DNA from: Acidimicrobiia bacterium
GTDB lineage: Bacteria; Actinomycetota; Acidimicrobiia; Spongiisociales; UBA11373
Assembly: GCA_029263095.1 (NCBI GenBank)
Contig: JAJCYA010000057.1
Coordinates: 1-38,004, forward strand
Length of the DNA: 38,004 bases
Reading direction: 5' to 3'
The notes beneath the pieces are model-generated. The model was not told where the DNA came from. It saw only the letters and a list, made by a program, of their open reading frames with translations, and ran no database searches. This document shows positions 31,717 to 37,596 of this stretch, in pieces. The position numbers and the translations under genes are program-made. Each line of letters opens with the position of its first letter. Positions within the stretch are counted from its first letter, which is position 1.

Positions 31717-32447
31717 CGGCACTACTGGCCGGTCTCGCAGTGTTCTTGATCGCGGCTGGTCTTCGGCAACCTGCCACAAGCGGTGTGGTTGCCCCATACG
31801 TCGGCTATTCGATCGCTGCATCGCGCAAAGTGGGTCTCGTCATCTCTGACGAAGTGATCCTGTGGAGCGGAATAGGGTCGGTCGTGGGCGCCGTCGCCCT
31901 TCCGGTGCCCTGGGTGTTCGGCCTTCTCCTCGGTGGCGGCGCCGGCTTCTTCACCGAGCTCACTTCACGGCGTCGTTCGCGTCGTCGGCGTCGTCGGCGT
32001 CTGGGGTACGAGCTTCCGGCGATCGCCGACCACTTGGCTCTATACGTGCTCTCGGGCGAGTCGGTACTCGGTGCGATGCGGCGAGTGTGTGCGGACGCCA
32101 CCGGCGTTGCCGCTGCCGAGCTGTCCGATGCAGTCACCGCGGTAGACGAAGGATCCGCGTTGGTGGAGGCTGTGCGCGACGTCGCTGGTCGGTCGGCCCA
32201 TCCAGACGCTGCCCGTCTCTACGAACTGCTGGCGCAAGCCCATCGCAGCGGAGCCCGGCTTGTCGATGCGCTCGACATCTTCGCCGCCGACCGGCGCTCT
32301 GCCATCGGGCGTGAGATGACCGAGGAGGGAGGACGCCGTGCCCTCATTGGATATGGGCCGATCCTCGGACTGATGATTCCGACGACGCTCGCCTTTCTCA
32401 TCTACCCGACCCTGGCAGGGCTCGATGCCCTCGCCGCCGCACCATGA
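31713..32447 (+). CDS. tadC: TadC-like inner-membrane platform protein
   Basis: The 244-aa protein has an N-terminal helix pair, an extremely basic cytosolic loop (eight consecutive residues are Arg at about 94), a GspF-like helical domain (YELPAIADHLALYVLSGES, then LYELLAQAHRSGARLVDAL) and a C-terminal membrane segment (GPILGLMIPTTLAFLIYPTLAG). It partners TadB. It is followed after 15 nt by the pilin gene, whose ribosome site lies in the gap. Confidence 0.85.
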   Translation: MTALLAGLAVFLIAAGLRQPATSGVVAPYVGYSIAASRKVGLVISDEVILWSGIGSVVGAVALPVPWVFGLLLGGGAGFFTELTSRRRSRRRRRRRLGYELPAIADHLALYVLSGESVLGAMRRVCADATGVAAAELSDAVTAVDEGSALVEAVRDVAGRSAHPDAARLYELLAQAHRSGARLVDALDIFAADRRSAIGREMTEEGGRRALIGYGPILGLMIPTTLAFLIYPTLAGLDALAAAP

Positions 32448-32462
32448 AGGAAGGAATCGCCA

Positions 32463-32639
32463 ATGACACGATTGATACGACGGATTCGGCTTGGAGAGAA
32501 GGGAGTTACGACCGTCGAGTGGCTCGGGATGGCAGCCATAGCGGTTGTGGTGATCGCGCTGCTCCTACCGCAGATCCGGACCTCGGCCGGCGACCTGTGG
32601 AACTCGATCGCCGGGCAGCTGACAGGGCTATTCGCCTAG
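32463..32639 (+). CDS. flp: Flp-type pilin (58-aa prepilin)
   Basis: This short gene encodes a basic leader (MTRLIRRIRLGEKG), then VTTVEW and a single hydrophobic helix (LGMAAIAVVVIALLLPQI) with a short polar tail. The Gly14/Val15 junction with Glu at mature position 5 is the class III (Flp) prepilin-peptidase site; Trp replaces the usual Tyr at position 6. AAGGAAGGA lies 6 nt before the ATG. Its size makes it easy to miss, yet it is the structural subunit that gives the operon its purpose. No prepilin peptidase gene is in the window. Confidence 0.88.
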   Translation: MTRLIRRIRLGEKGVTTVEWLGMAAIAVVVIALLLPQIRTSAGDLWNSIAGQLTGLFA

Positions 32640-32998
32640 CCGCGCGGTCTGAGGCGGGGAGCGCCTTGGTTGAGGGGATAGCTGCCGTCGCGATCGTGTT
32701 CATCCTCTTTACGGTCGTCGCGCAACTGTCGATCGCTCTCCTCGCTCAGCAGACCGCCGAAGCAGCTGTTGCGTCGGCCGCACGTGAGGCAACTATCCGA
32801 CCCGGATTCTCCGAAGAGCAACTGCTGGTCGCCCTCCGGGCGACCGTGCCGGGAGCAGAGCGTATTGAGGCTGGTTTAGCCGTCGACCAGCGCCTGTCCC
32901 GTGCATGGGCCCGGTTCGAATTCCATCCACCGGGCCCGATGTTCAGGTCGTTCGAGTTTCTAGTTGAGGCGGAGGTGCCGGTTGTTGTCTCACCATGA
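32597..32998 (+). CDS. TadE-like minor pilin 1
   Basis: The product has the TadE pattern: a short basic lead, EAGSALVE (Gly followed by a segment with Glu at +5), a membrane helix (GIAAVAIVFILFTVVAQLSIALL) and an exported domain. The start is uncertain. A GTG at 32597 gives 133 aa but overlaps flp by 43 nt and has no ribosome site; no other ATG/GTG lies before the conserved part. Translation may be coupled to flp. It is probably a low-abundance pseudopilin processed by the same peptidase. Confidence 0.7.
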   Translation: MELDRRAADRAIRLAARSEAGSALVEGIAAVAIVFILFTVVAQLSIALLAQQTAEAAVASAAREATIRPGFSEEQLLVALRATVPGAERIEAGLAVDQRLSRAWARFEFHPPGPMFRSFEFLVEAEVPVVVSP

Positions 32999-33347
32999 GT
33001 CGGGGTCGGCGCTCATAGAAGCGGTCGTGATCGCCTCGGTGTCGTTTCTCGTAGTCGCGGCGGCAGTGTCCGCCTCGATCCGCATCGTCGTCAACGGTGC
33101 GGAGCTGCAGGAAGCTGCCCGGGCTGGAGCGGTCCATGCCGCTCGACACGGGGATGCCGACTCGGCTCGTGCCGTGGCCGCGGCGCTCTATCCGGGGATC
33201 GATATCACCGCTCGGCAGAGTGGTGATCGAATCATCACCCTGGCGACACTGCTGACCGATCTGCCACACCCCGGTGGACCGGCTCAGGCTGCGCTGGTTG
33301 GTCGAGCAGAGATGCCGCTTGCACCGTTTCGGTCTGATCGTGGGTGA
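32982..33347 (+). CDS. TadE-like minor pilin 2
   Basis: The 121-aa protein repeats the TadE plan: ESGSALIE, a membrane helix (AVVIASVSFLVVAAAVSASI) and a soluble tail containing ELQEAARAGAVHAARHG, the usual helix after the membrane segment. The TTG at 32982 is chosen because GGAGG lies 6 nt upstream; a TTG at 32964 is the alternative. It overlaps its neighbours on both sides. Confidence 0.7.
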   Translation: MLSHHESGSALIEAVVIASVSFLVVAAAVSASIRIVVNGAELQEAARAGAVHAARHGDADSARAVAAALYPGIDITARQSGDRIITLATLLTDLPHPGGPAQAALVGRAEMPLAPFRSDRG

Positions 33348-33726
33348 ACGTGGCTACGGGTCCGTACTGGCGCTTGCCCTCCTGTTCGGCGGAGTTCTGC
33401 TCGTCGGCCTGGCATCGGATGTCTCAAGAATGGTTGTGACTTGGAGAGAGGTTTCCCATCTCGCCCACACGGCTGCCGAGACGGCGGCGGGGTGGGTCGA
33501 TCCGGGTGCTCTGTATCGGGGAGAGCTGGTTGTTGATACCGAGGCCGCCGAGGCGGCGGCGGTTGGGATCGCCTCGGGACCCGATCGCTCCGTCGAAGTG
33601 GATGCCAACTCGGAGGAGGTCTGCGTCACGGTCGAACAGCAAGTCTCTCCGGGAATCACCCGGCTTGTGGGAGGGGCCTCCAAGACAATGGCGGTCACTG
33701 CCTGCGCCGCACCGCGCCGGGGTTGA
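33340..33726 (+). CDS. TadG/Rv3654c-like exported helicase-adjacent pilus protein
   Basis: The 128-aa protein begins GERGYGSVLALALLFGG, the pattern of the short TadG-like proteins that close actinobacterial tad operons. One membrane helix and a mainly acidic exported domain with two Cys residues near the end (EVCVTVEQQ, TACAAP) follow; the two could form a disulfide. It lacks the Glu at +5, so it is probably not processed as a pilin. The GTG at 33340 overlaps the previous stop by 8 nt. Confidence 0.65.
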   Translation: MGERGYGSVLALALLFGGVLLVGLASDVSRMVVTWREVSHLAHTAAETAAGWVDPGALYRGELVVDTEAAEAAAVGIASGPDRSVEVDANSEEVCVTVEQQVSPGITRLVGGASKTMAVTACAAPRRG

Positions 33727-33754
33727 GTGCATGCGATCCAGTATGCTGACGTGT

Positions 33755-33949
33755 ATGCAGAGTACCAGTGTGAGGATCGACGTCGCTACCCACGAACGGC
33801 TGAAGAATCTCGCCGCCGACCTGGACAAGACGGTCGGAGAGACCGTCGCCTTTGCCGTGGGACGATTGATCCAGGAGCAGATGGGCAAAGAATTGACGAC
33901 CTCGCTGACCGATGAGGAACTCGAATGGCTCGATGCTGACCTCGGGTGA
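33755..33949 (+). CDS. MazE-like ribbon-helix-helix antitoxin
   Basis: The 64-aa protein starts with a strand and two helices of the ribbon-helix-helix type (TSVRIDVATHERLKNLAADLDKTVGETVAFAV) and ends in an acidic tail (TDEELEWLDADLG), the toxin-binding layout. The gene ends 17 nt inside the MazF-like gene, as in type II toxin-antitoxin pairs. TATGCT (33742-33747) lies 7 nt before the ATG, suggesting a leaderless transcript separate from the tad operon. An ATG at 33743 is the other possible start. Confidence 0.75.
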   Translation: MQSTSVRIDVATHERLKNLAADLDKTVGETVAFAVGRLIQEQMGKELTTSLTDEELEWLDADLG

Positions 33950-34277
33950 CATCGTCGACCTGGATCTTGGGGTACCTCAGGGGCGGGAGGCGGGCTTTGG
34001 TCGTCCCGCCGTCGTAGCAACCGCGCAGGCGATTCTCGATGAATCGCCGACCATCGTTCACGTAGTCCCTTTGACCTCGGCCCTGCGTCGGTTCAAGACC
34101 GAGATCGTGGTGGCCGCAAACGCCGAGAGCGGACTCGATCTTCCTTCCGCCGCCCAGTGCCAGCACATCCGCTCGGTATCCGCCGACCGTATCCGCGGCG
34201 TTCGGGGCAACGTGGGCTCTGTCGCTTTGGCACAGATCCGCGAGACGATCGGGCGAATCTTCGATCGGGCGCCCTAG
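33933..34277 (+). CDS. MazF/PemK-type endoribonuclease toxin
   Basis: The 114-aa protein shows the MazF order: SGDIVDLDLG at the N-terminus, REAGFGRPAVVAT with the catalytic-loop Arg, HVVPLTS in the middle, and SAAQCQHIRSVSADRI near the end. MazF toxins cut mRNA at short motifs and are held by the antitoxin made just upstream. The ATG at 33933 aligns with the family start; an ATG at 33912 is possible. The pair sits at the right edge of the tad block. Confidence 0.82.
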   Translation: MLTSGDIVDLDLGVPQGREAGFGRPAVVATAQAILDESPTIVHVVPLTSALRRFKTEIVVAANAESGLDLPSAAQCQHIRSVSADRIRGVRGNVGSVALAQIRETIGRIFDRAP

Positions 34278-34365
34278 GTGTACCGGGCTCCGGGGCCGCA
34301 TCGGCGGTGCAGGTGCCGAGCAGCATCGCCCCTATTGCGATCGGTCGAACCGTGCTCGCTCTCAC
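34278..34365 (-). pseudogene. Possible truncated start of a lipoprotein gene
   Basis: On the minus strand, AGGAG (34375-34371) lies 5 nt before a GTG at 34365. The reading begins VRASTVRPIAIGAMLLGTC, a short signal peptide ending in an imperfect lipobox with Cys19, then ADAAPEPGTP. After about 29 codons the frame runs antisense into the MazF gene, so no intact product is likely. It lies 51 bp behind the deaminase gene on the same strand. Together with the fragment at 27974-28099 it may mark a gene split by insertion of the tad-mazEF block. Confidence 0.3.
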
Positions 34366-34416
34366 TTCATCTCCTGAGAGCTGAGTATGCAGCAAGCAGG
34401 TAAACGCGCGCGCTTC

Positions 34417-35781
34417 TCAGCCCCCCACCAACCCCCGCGCTGCCTCCCTGTGCTCCTCTGCCAAGGACCCTTCGTCGATCGAGCGATGGACGTACTCGCC
34501 GATCACGGCGTCGCCCTCCACGTAGACATCCCGGGCGGGGACCGGACCGCACAGCAGCGCCGCCGCCACCGGGTCGTGTGAACCTGCGAACTCGATCCGA
34601 TTCAGGTCGAGTGTGAAGAAGTCGGCTCGGTTGCCCGGTTGCAGCGAACCGATGTCATCGCGACCCAGCACGGCGGCACCACCGATCGTGGCCAGCTCCA
34701 GCGAGCGGCGCGCCGGCAGGATCTCGCCTTCCCCGACCCCGGGGGCCGCCGCCAGGCGTTGCAGCAGCATCGCTTGGCGGGTCTCCTGGAGGACGTTTCC
34801 TGCGTCGTTCGATGCCGAGCCGTCTACACCGATCCCGACCGGGACCCCCTGTTCGAGATAGCGGGCTACTGGGGCGATTCCCGACGAGATCACCATGTTC
34901 GAATTCGGGCAGTGGGCCACTCCGGTAGATGTCTCGGCCATCCGGACCGACTCCTCGGAATCGATGAACACGGCATGGGCGAACCACACGTCGTCTCCCA
35001 GCCAGCCGAGATCGGCGGCATACTCCACGGGGCGCTTGCCGAACCGTTCCAGCGTGTACTGCTCCTCGTCTTTGGTTTCGGCCAGGTGGGTATGGAGCCG
35101 CACTCCCTTGTCCCGGGCCAGAGCGGCCGACTCGATCATGAGGTCCTCGGTGACGCTGAACGGCGAGCACGGGGCCACCACTACTCGGGCCATCGCTCCC
35201 GGCTCCGGGTTGTGGAAGGCGTCGATGGTGCGAGCGCAATCGGCGAGGATCTCGTCGGCGGTTTGCACCACCGAATCTGGCGGGAGGCCCCCGTCCTTCT
35301 CGGAGAGGCTCATCGAACCCCGTGAGGCATGGAACCGGACCCCGACGGCCTGTGCCGCCTCCATCTGGTCGTCGACCCGTGATCCGTTGGGCCACAGGTA
35401 CTGATGGTCGAAGACGGTCGTGCACCCGGACCTGGCCAACTCGAGAAGCCCGAGCGTCGTCGAGATCCGTACCGCGTCCGGCGTGAGGTTGGCCCACACC
35501 GGGTACAGCGCCCGTAGCCAGGCGAACAACCCGACGTTCTGGGCAGGGGGGTAGGCCCTGGTGAGTGACTGGTAGATGTGGTGGTGGGTGTTGACCAACC
35601 CGGGGAGTACCAGCATTCCCGTGGCGTCGAATACGTCGTCGGCGCCGTCGGGGAGATCGGATGACGCCCCGACCTGTTCGATTACACCATCGCGGGCGAA
35701 GAGCCCTCCCGAGGCGATTTCGCGGCGATCACCGTCCATCGTGACGAGGACCTGGGCATTGCGGACGAGGAGTGTGGACAT
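34417..35781 (-). CDS. 8-oxoguanine deaminase-like amidohydrolase
   Basis: The 454-aa protein belongs to the cytosine/guanine deaminase-like amidohydrolases: GLVNTHHHIYQSLTRAYP (HxH metal site), LHTHLAETKDEE, WFAHAVF and GVDGSASNDAGN carry the metal and catalytic His, Glu and Asp residues. HHHIYQSLTR with SASND matches the 8-oxoguanine deaminase group (Pa0142 type), but S-adenosylhomocysteine- and hydroxyatrazine-type deaminases are close. The product would salvage or detoxify oxidised guanine. TAGCGT (35789-35794) lies 7 nt before the ATG at 35781, again a leaderless arrangement. Confidence 0.8.
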   Translation of the reverse strand: MSTLLVRNAQVLVTMDGDRREIASGGLFARDGVIEQVGASSDLPDGADDVFDATGMLVLPGLVNTHHHIYQSLTRAYPPAQNVGLFAWLRALYPVWANLTPDAVRISTTLGLLELARSGCTTVFDHQYLWPNGSRVDDQMEAAQAVGVRFHASRGSMSLSEKDGGLPPDSVVQTADEILADCARTIDAFHNPEPGAMARVVVAPCSPFSVTEDLMIESAALARDKGVRLHTHLAETKDEEQYTLERFGKRPVEYAADLGWLGDDVWFAHAVFIDSEESVRMAETSTGVAHCPNSNMVISSGIAPVARYLEQGVPVGIGVDGSASNDAGNVLQETRQAMLLQRLAAAPGVGEGEILPARRSLELATIGGAAVLGRDDIGSLQPGNRADFFTLDLNRIEFAGSHDPVAAALLCGPVPARDVYVEGDAVIGEYVHRSIDEGSLAEEHREAARGLVGG

Positions 35782-35871
35782 GGGAGGGACGCTACTCCCG
35801 AAGCCTGATGAGGCAACTGTTCGCACCGGATGGCGCAGATGCGATGGCCCCCCTTTTTGGGGAGTTGGGCG

Positions 35872-35982
35872 CTAGCGAGCGTCGTTGAGTCCGGGGACAC
35901 GGGGACGCAGGTTGGGATACTGGGCGGCGTCGAAACTGGGGCGCGGCCGGCGTCGGCGGCGCCGCTTCAATGCGTTGAACAT
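35872..35982 (-). CDS. 36-aa Arg-rich small protein
   Basis: The ORF encodes a short helix, six consecutive Arg residues, RPRPSFDAAQYPNLRPRVPG and a final NDAR. A strong ribosome site (AGAAGGAA) lies about 4 nt before the ATG at 35982, which supports translation. It contains no known domain; the charge suggests nucleic-acid or ribosome binding. It is transcribed away from the cysteine leader, and the 16-bp inverted repeat at 36113-36161 lies upstream of both. The rest of 35983-36112 shows nothing recognisable. Confidence 0.5.
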   Translation of the reverse strand: MFNALKRRRRRRPRPSFDAAQYPNLRPRVPGLNDAR

Positions 35983-36112
35983 GGTCTTCCTTCTGATTGC
36001 GAGCGGGGCAAGGTAGGTGGGTCCCGGGGCTATGTGAAGCAATCGCGCACCTCTGTCGGCGGTGGCGAGACATCGTGCCGGTATCCGAGACCGCAACAGG
36101 TCGGCGGCCCAC

Positions 36113-36161
36113 CGGTCAAGGCGAACCGAAGAGTCTGGTTCCCGACGGTTCGCCTTGACCG
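36113..36161. promoter_or_regulatory. Perfect 16-bp inverted repeat overlapping the cysteine-leader -35
   Basis: CGGTCAAGGCGAACCG (36113-36128) and CGGTTCGCCTTGACCG (36146-36161) are exact complements with a 17-nt spacer. The right arm contains the TTGACC -35 of the leader promoter. Because it lies upstream of the predicted transcription start, it should act as a DNA operator, not as an RNA hairpin. Confidence 0.65.
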
Positions 36162-36182
36162 CGAACAAGGAACGCTTACAGT
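36155..36182 (+). promoter_or_regulatory. Promoter of the cysteine leader and cysteine synthase operon
   Basis: TTGACC (36155-36160) and TACAGT (36177-36182) are separated by 16 nt. Eight nucleotides follow before the leader ATG, so transcription should begin at or one base before the A of the ATG, giving a leaderless short ORF. Confidence 0.65.
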
Positions 36183-36190
36183 TGCGAGAC

Positions 36191-36277
36191 ATGATCACGG
36201 ACACCCGCCCCATGAGCAGCTGTTGTTGCTGTTGTTGTCACCCTGCCGGTGCCGAGCGAAAGCGTGTCGTGATCTAG
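36191..36277 (+). CDS. Polycysteine leader peptide (28 aa, six consecutive Cys)
   Basis: The reading is MITDTRPMSS, six Cys codons (TGT TGT TGC TGT TGT TGT, 36221-36238), then HPAGAERKRVVI and TAG. An intrinsic terminator and the cysteine synthase gene follow. Leaderless short ORFs with polycysteine tracts are known in mycobacteria as cysteine-responsive attenuators of sulfur operons. Ribosome stalling at the Cys codons when Cys-tRNA is short would favour read-through. The peptide itself probably has no other function. No ribosome site is visible, which suits leaderless initiation. Confidence 0.8.
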   Translation: MITDTRPMSSCCCCCCHPAGAERKRVVI

Positions 36278-36305
36278 CAACAACCAAAGACACACACTCT
36301 TCTTG

Positions 36306-36340
36306 ACCCGCACCGGGAAACCGGAGCGGGTTTTTCTTTT
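36306..36340 (+). terminator. Intrinsic attenuator between the polycysteine leader and cysteine synthase
   Basis: ACCCGC-A-CCGG, a GAAA tetraloop, CCGG-A-GCGGGT and TTTTCTTTT form a 10-bp stem with one A-A mismatch followed by a T run. It lies 29 nt after the leader stop and 16 nt before the cysteine synthase ATG. CCGGTGC inside the leader ORF (36246-36252) can pair with GCACCGG of the terminator's 5' arm (36310-36316), a possible antiterminator. Confidence 0.85.
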
Positions 36341-36356
36341 CTTGAACGGAGCATCC

Positions 36357-37325
36357 ATGACCACAACCCAGGACCACTTGGCCACAGACCGATCGGTTCG
36401 TCGCTACGAGAGGATCGACGATCTGCTGCCCGACGTGGACAACCCGACGCCGCTGGTGCGCGCTCACACGACCAATGCACTCGAGCTGTATCTCAAGCTG
36501 GAATGGCTCAACCCGTTTGGTTCGATCAAGGACCGCACCGCCGCCTATCTGCTGGCGGGCATGGACGAGACCGGCAAGCTCGATCAGCATGAGCTGGTCG
36601 AGCCCTCGTCGGGCAACACTGCTATCGCTCTCGCCGCGCTCGCCGCCCTGCGCGATACCAAGCTGACGGTCACCATCCCCGACGGTGTCCCAGAGGAGAA
36701 GAAGATCCTGCTGCGGATGTTGGGCGCCGAAGTGTGGGCAACACCCGACGACCTGTGCCCGGTGGATCACCCGAAGGACGGGGCAATCGCTCTGGCTCGC
36801 TCTCTGGCGGCCAGCGAGGGTGGCAACAAGTACGCCATGCCCAATCAGTACGAGAACCCCGACAACGTAAAGGCCCACTACGAGACGACGGGTCCGGAGA
36901 TCTGGCGACAGACCGAAGGACGGGTGCGAGTGTTCCTCGCCGGATTCGGGACATGCGGGACCATCACCGGGGTTGGTCGCTTTCTCAAGGAGCAGGACCC
37001 CGAGATCCGCGTCGTGGCGATTGAACCGCAGCGGGGACACCGTCTCCCCGGGTTGAAGAGCTTTGCCGAGGCGAGCGAGCCGGGAATCCTCGACCGATCC
37101 GTCGTGGACGAAGTGATCCGGGTGGACGACGAACCGGCCTACGCCGAGACCAAGCGCATTTGGCGGGAGGAAGGCCTCATGGTCGGTCCGTCCACCGGGG
37201 CCATCGTCCATGCCGCCAACCAGCTGTCCGACGAGGGAATCGCCGCCGGCGTTTCTCCGGACTCGGGCCTCAAGTACACGAGCTACTTCGCGGAACTCCT
37301 CGGCGATGAGGGTCTCCCCGGATGA
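36357..37325 (+). CDS. PLP-dependent cysteine synthase family protein
   Basis: The 322-aa fold-type II PLP enzyme has the cofactor Lys58 in LNPFGSIKDRTA, the substrate-binding loop EPSSGNTAIALA (about 82-93), and the phosphate-binding loop AGFGTCGTITG (about 194-204, with Cys where most have Gly). PSTGAI near the end binds the pyridine nitrogen through Ser. It should make cysteine from O-acetylserine or O-phosphoserine and a sulfur donor. The TusA- and DsrE-like genes behind it hint that the donor could be protein-bound sulfur. ACGGAG lies 5 nt before the ATG at 36357. The exact member (CysK, CysM or a cystathionine synthase) is undecided. Confidence 0.88.
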   Translation: MTTTQDHLATDRSVRRYERIDDLLPDVDNPTPLVRAHTTNALELYLKLEWLNPFGSIKDRTAAYLLAGMDETGKLDQHELVEPSSGNTAIALAALAALRDTKLTVTIPDGVPEEKKILLRMLGAEVWATPDDLCPVDHPKDGAIALARSLAASEGGNKYAMPNQYENPDNVKAHYETTGPEIWRQTEGRVRVFLAGFGTCGTITGVGRFLKEQDPEIRVVAIEPQRGHRLPGLKSFAEASEPGILDRSVVDEVIRVDDEPAYAETKRIWREEGLMVGPSTGAIVHAANQLSDEGIAAGVSPDSGLKYTSYFAELLGDEGLPG

Positions 37326-37338
37326 AAGGAAGAACGAG

Positions 37339-37596
37339 ATGACCGATACCACCAGGGGCGTCGAGGTTGCCGCCACCCTCGATTGCTCGGGTCTGCTGTG
37401 CCCGCTCCCCGTCTACAAGGCCGCTCTCGAACTGGGGAAGCTGGAGACCGGGCAGGTCCTCGAGCTGATCTGCACCGACCCCGGCTCGCTGGAGGATATT
37501 CCCGCCCTGGCTCGGCAACGCGGCGACAAGCTGATCGCCGTCGAAGAGCGGGGCGACGCCCAGGCGTTCTGGTTGGAGAAGGGAACGACGACATGA
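37339..37596 (+). CDS. TusA-like sulfur carrier protein
   Basis: The 85-aa protein is one TusA/SirA/YeeD domain: ATLDCSGLLCPLPVYKAALELGKLETGQVLEL. Cys21 in the CPLP motif is the persulfide-carrying residue, and Cys16 is an extra Cys just before it. The C-terminal half (RQRGDKLIAVEERGDAQAFWLEKG) completes the alpha/beta fold. It would pass sulfur between a donor and an acceptor. An AGGAAG site lies before the ATG at 37339; the stop overlaps the next start (ATGA), so it is coupled to the DsrE-like gene. Confidence 0.92.
   Translation: MTDTTRGVEVAATLDCSGLLCPLPVYKAALELGKLETGQVLELICTDPGSLEDIPALARQRGDKLIAVEERGDAQAFWLEKGTTT

Noticed and set aside
32444-32596. N-terminal extension of the first TadE-like protein back to 32444
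   Set aside because: The added residues are the shadow of the Flp pilin gene in another frame; the TadE pattern starts much later.
28100-34277. Prophage or integrative element explanation for the tad-mazEF block
   Set aside because: No integrase, transposase, tRNA-associated attachment site or clear target duplication is visible at either edge.
36303-36356. Upstream extension of cysteine synthase to an ATG-like start at 36303
   Set aside because: It would begin inside the terminator stem. The ATG at 36357 has a proper ribosome site, and the added residues do not fit the family.
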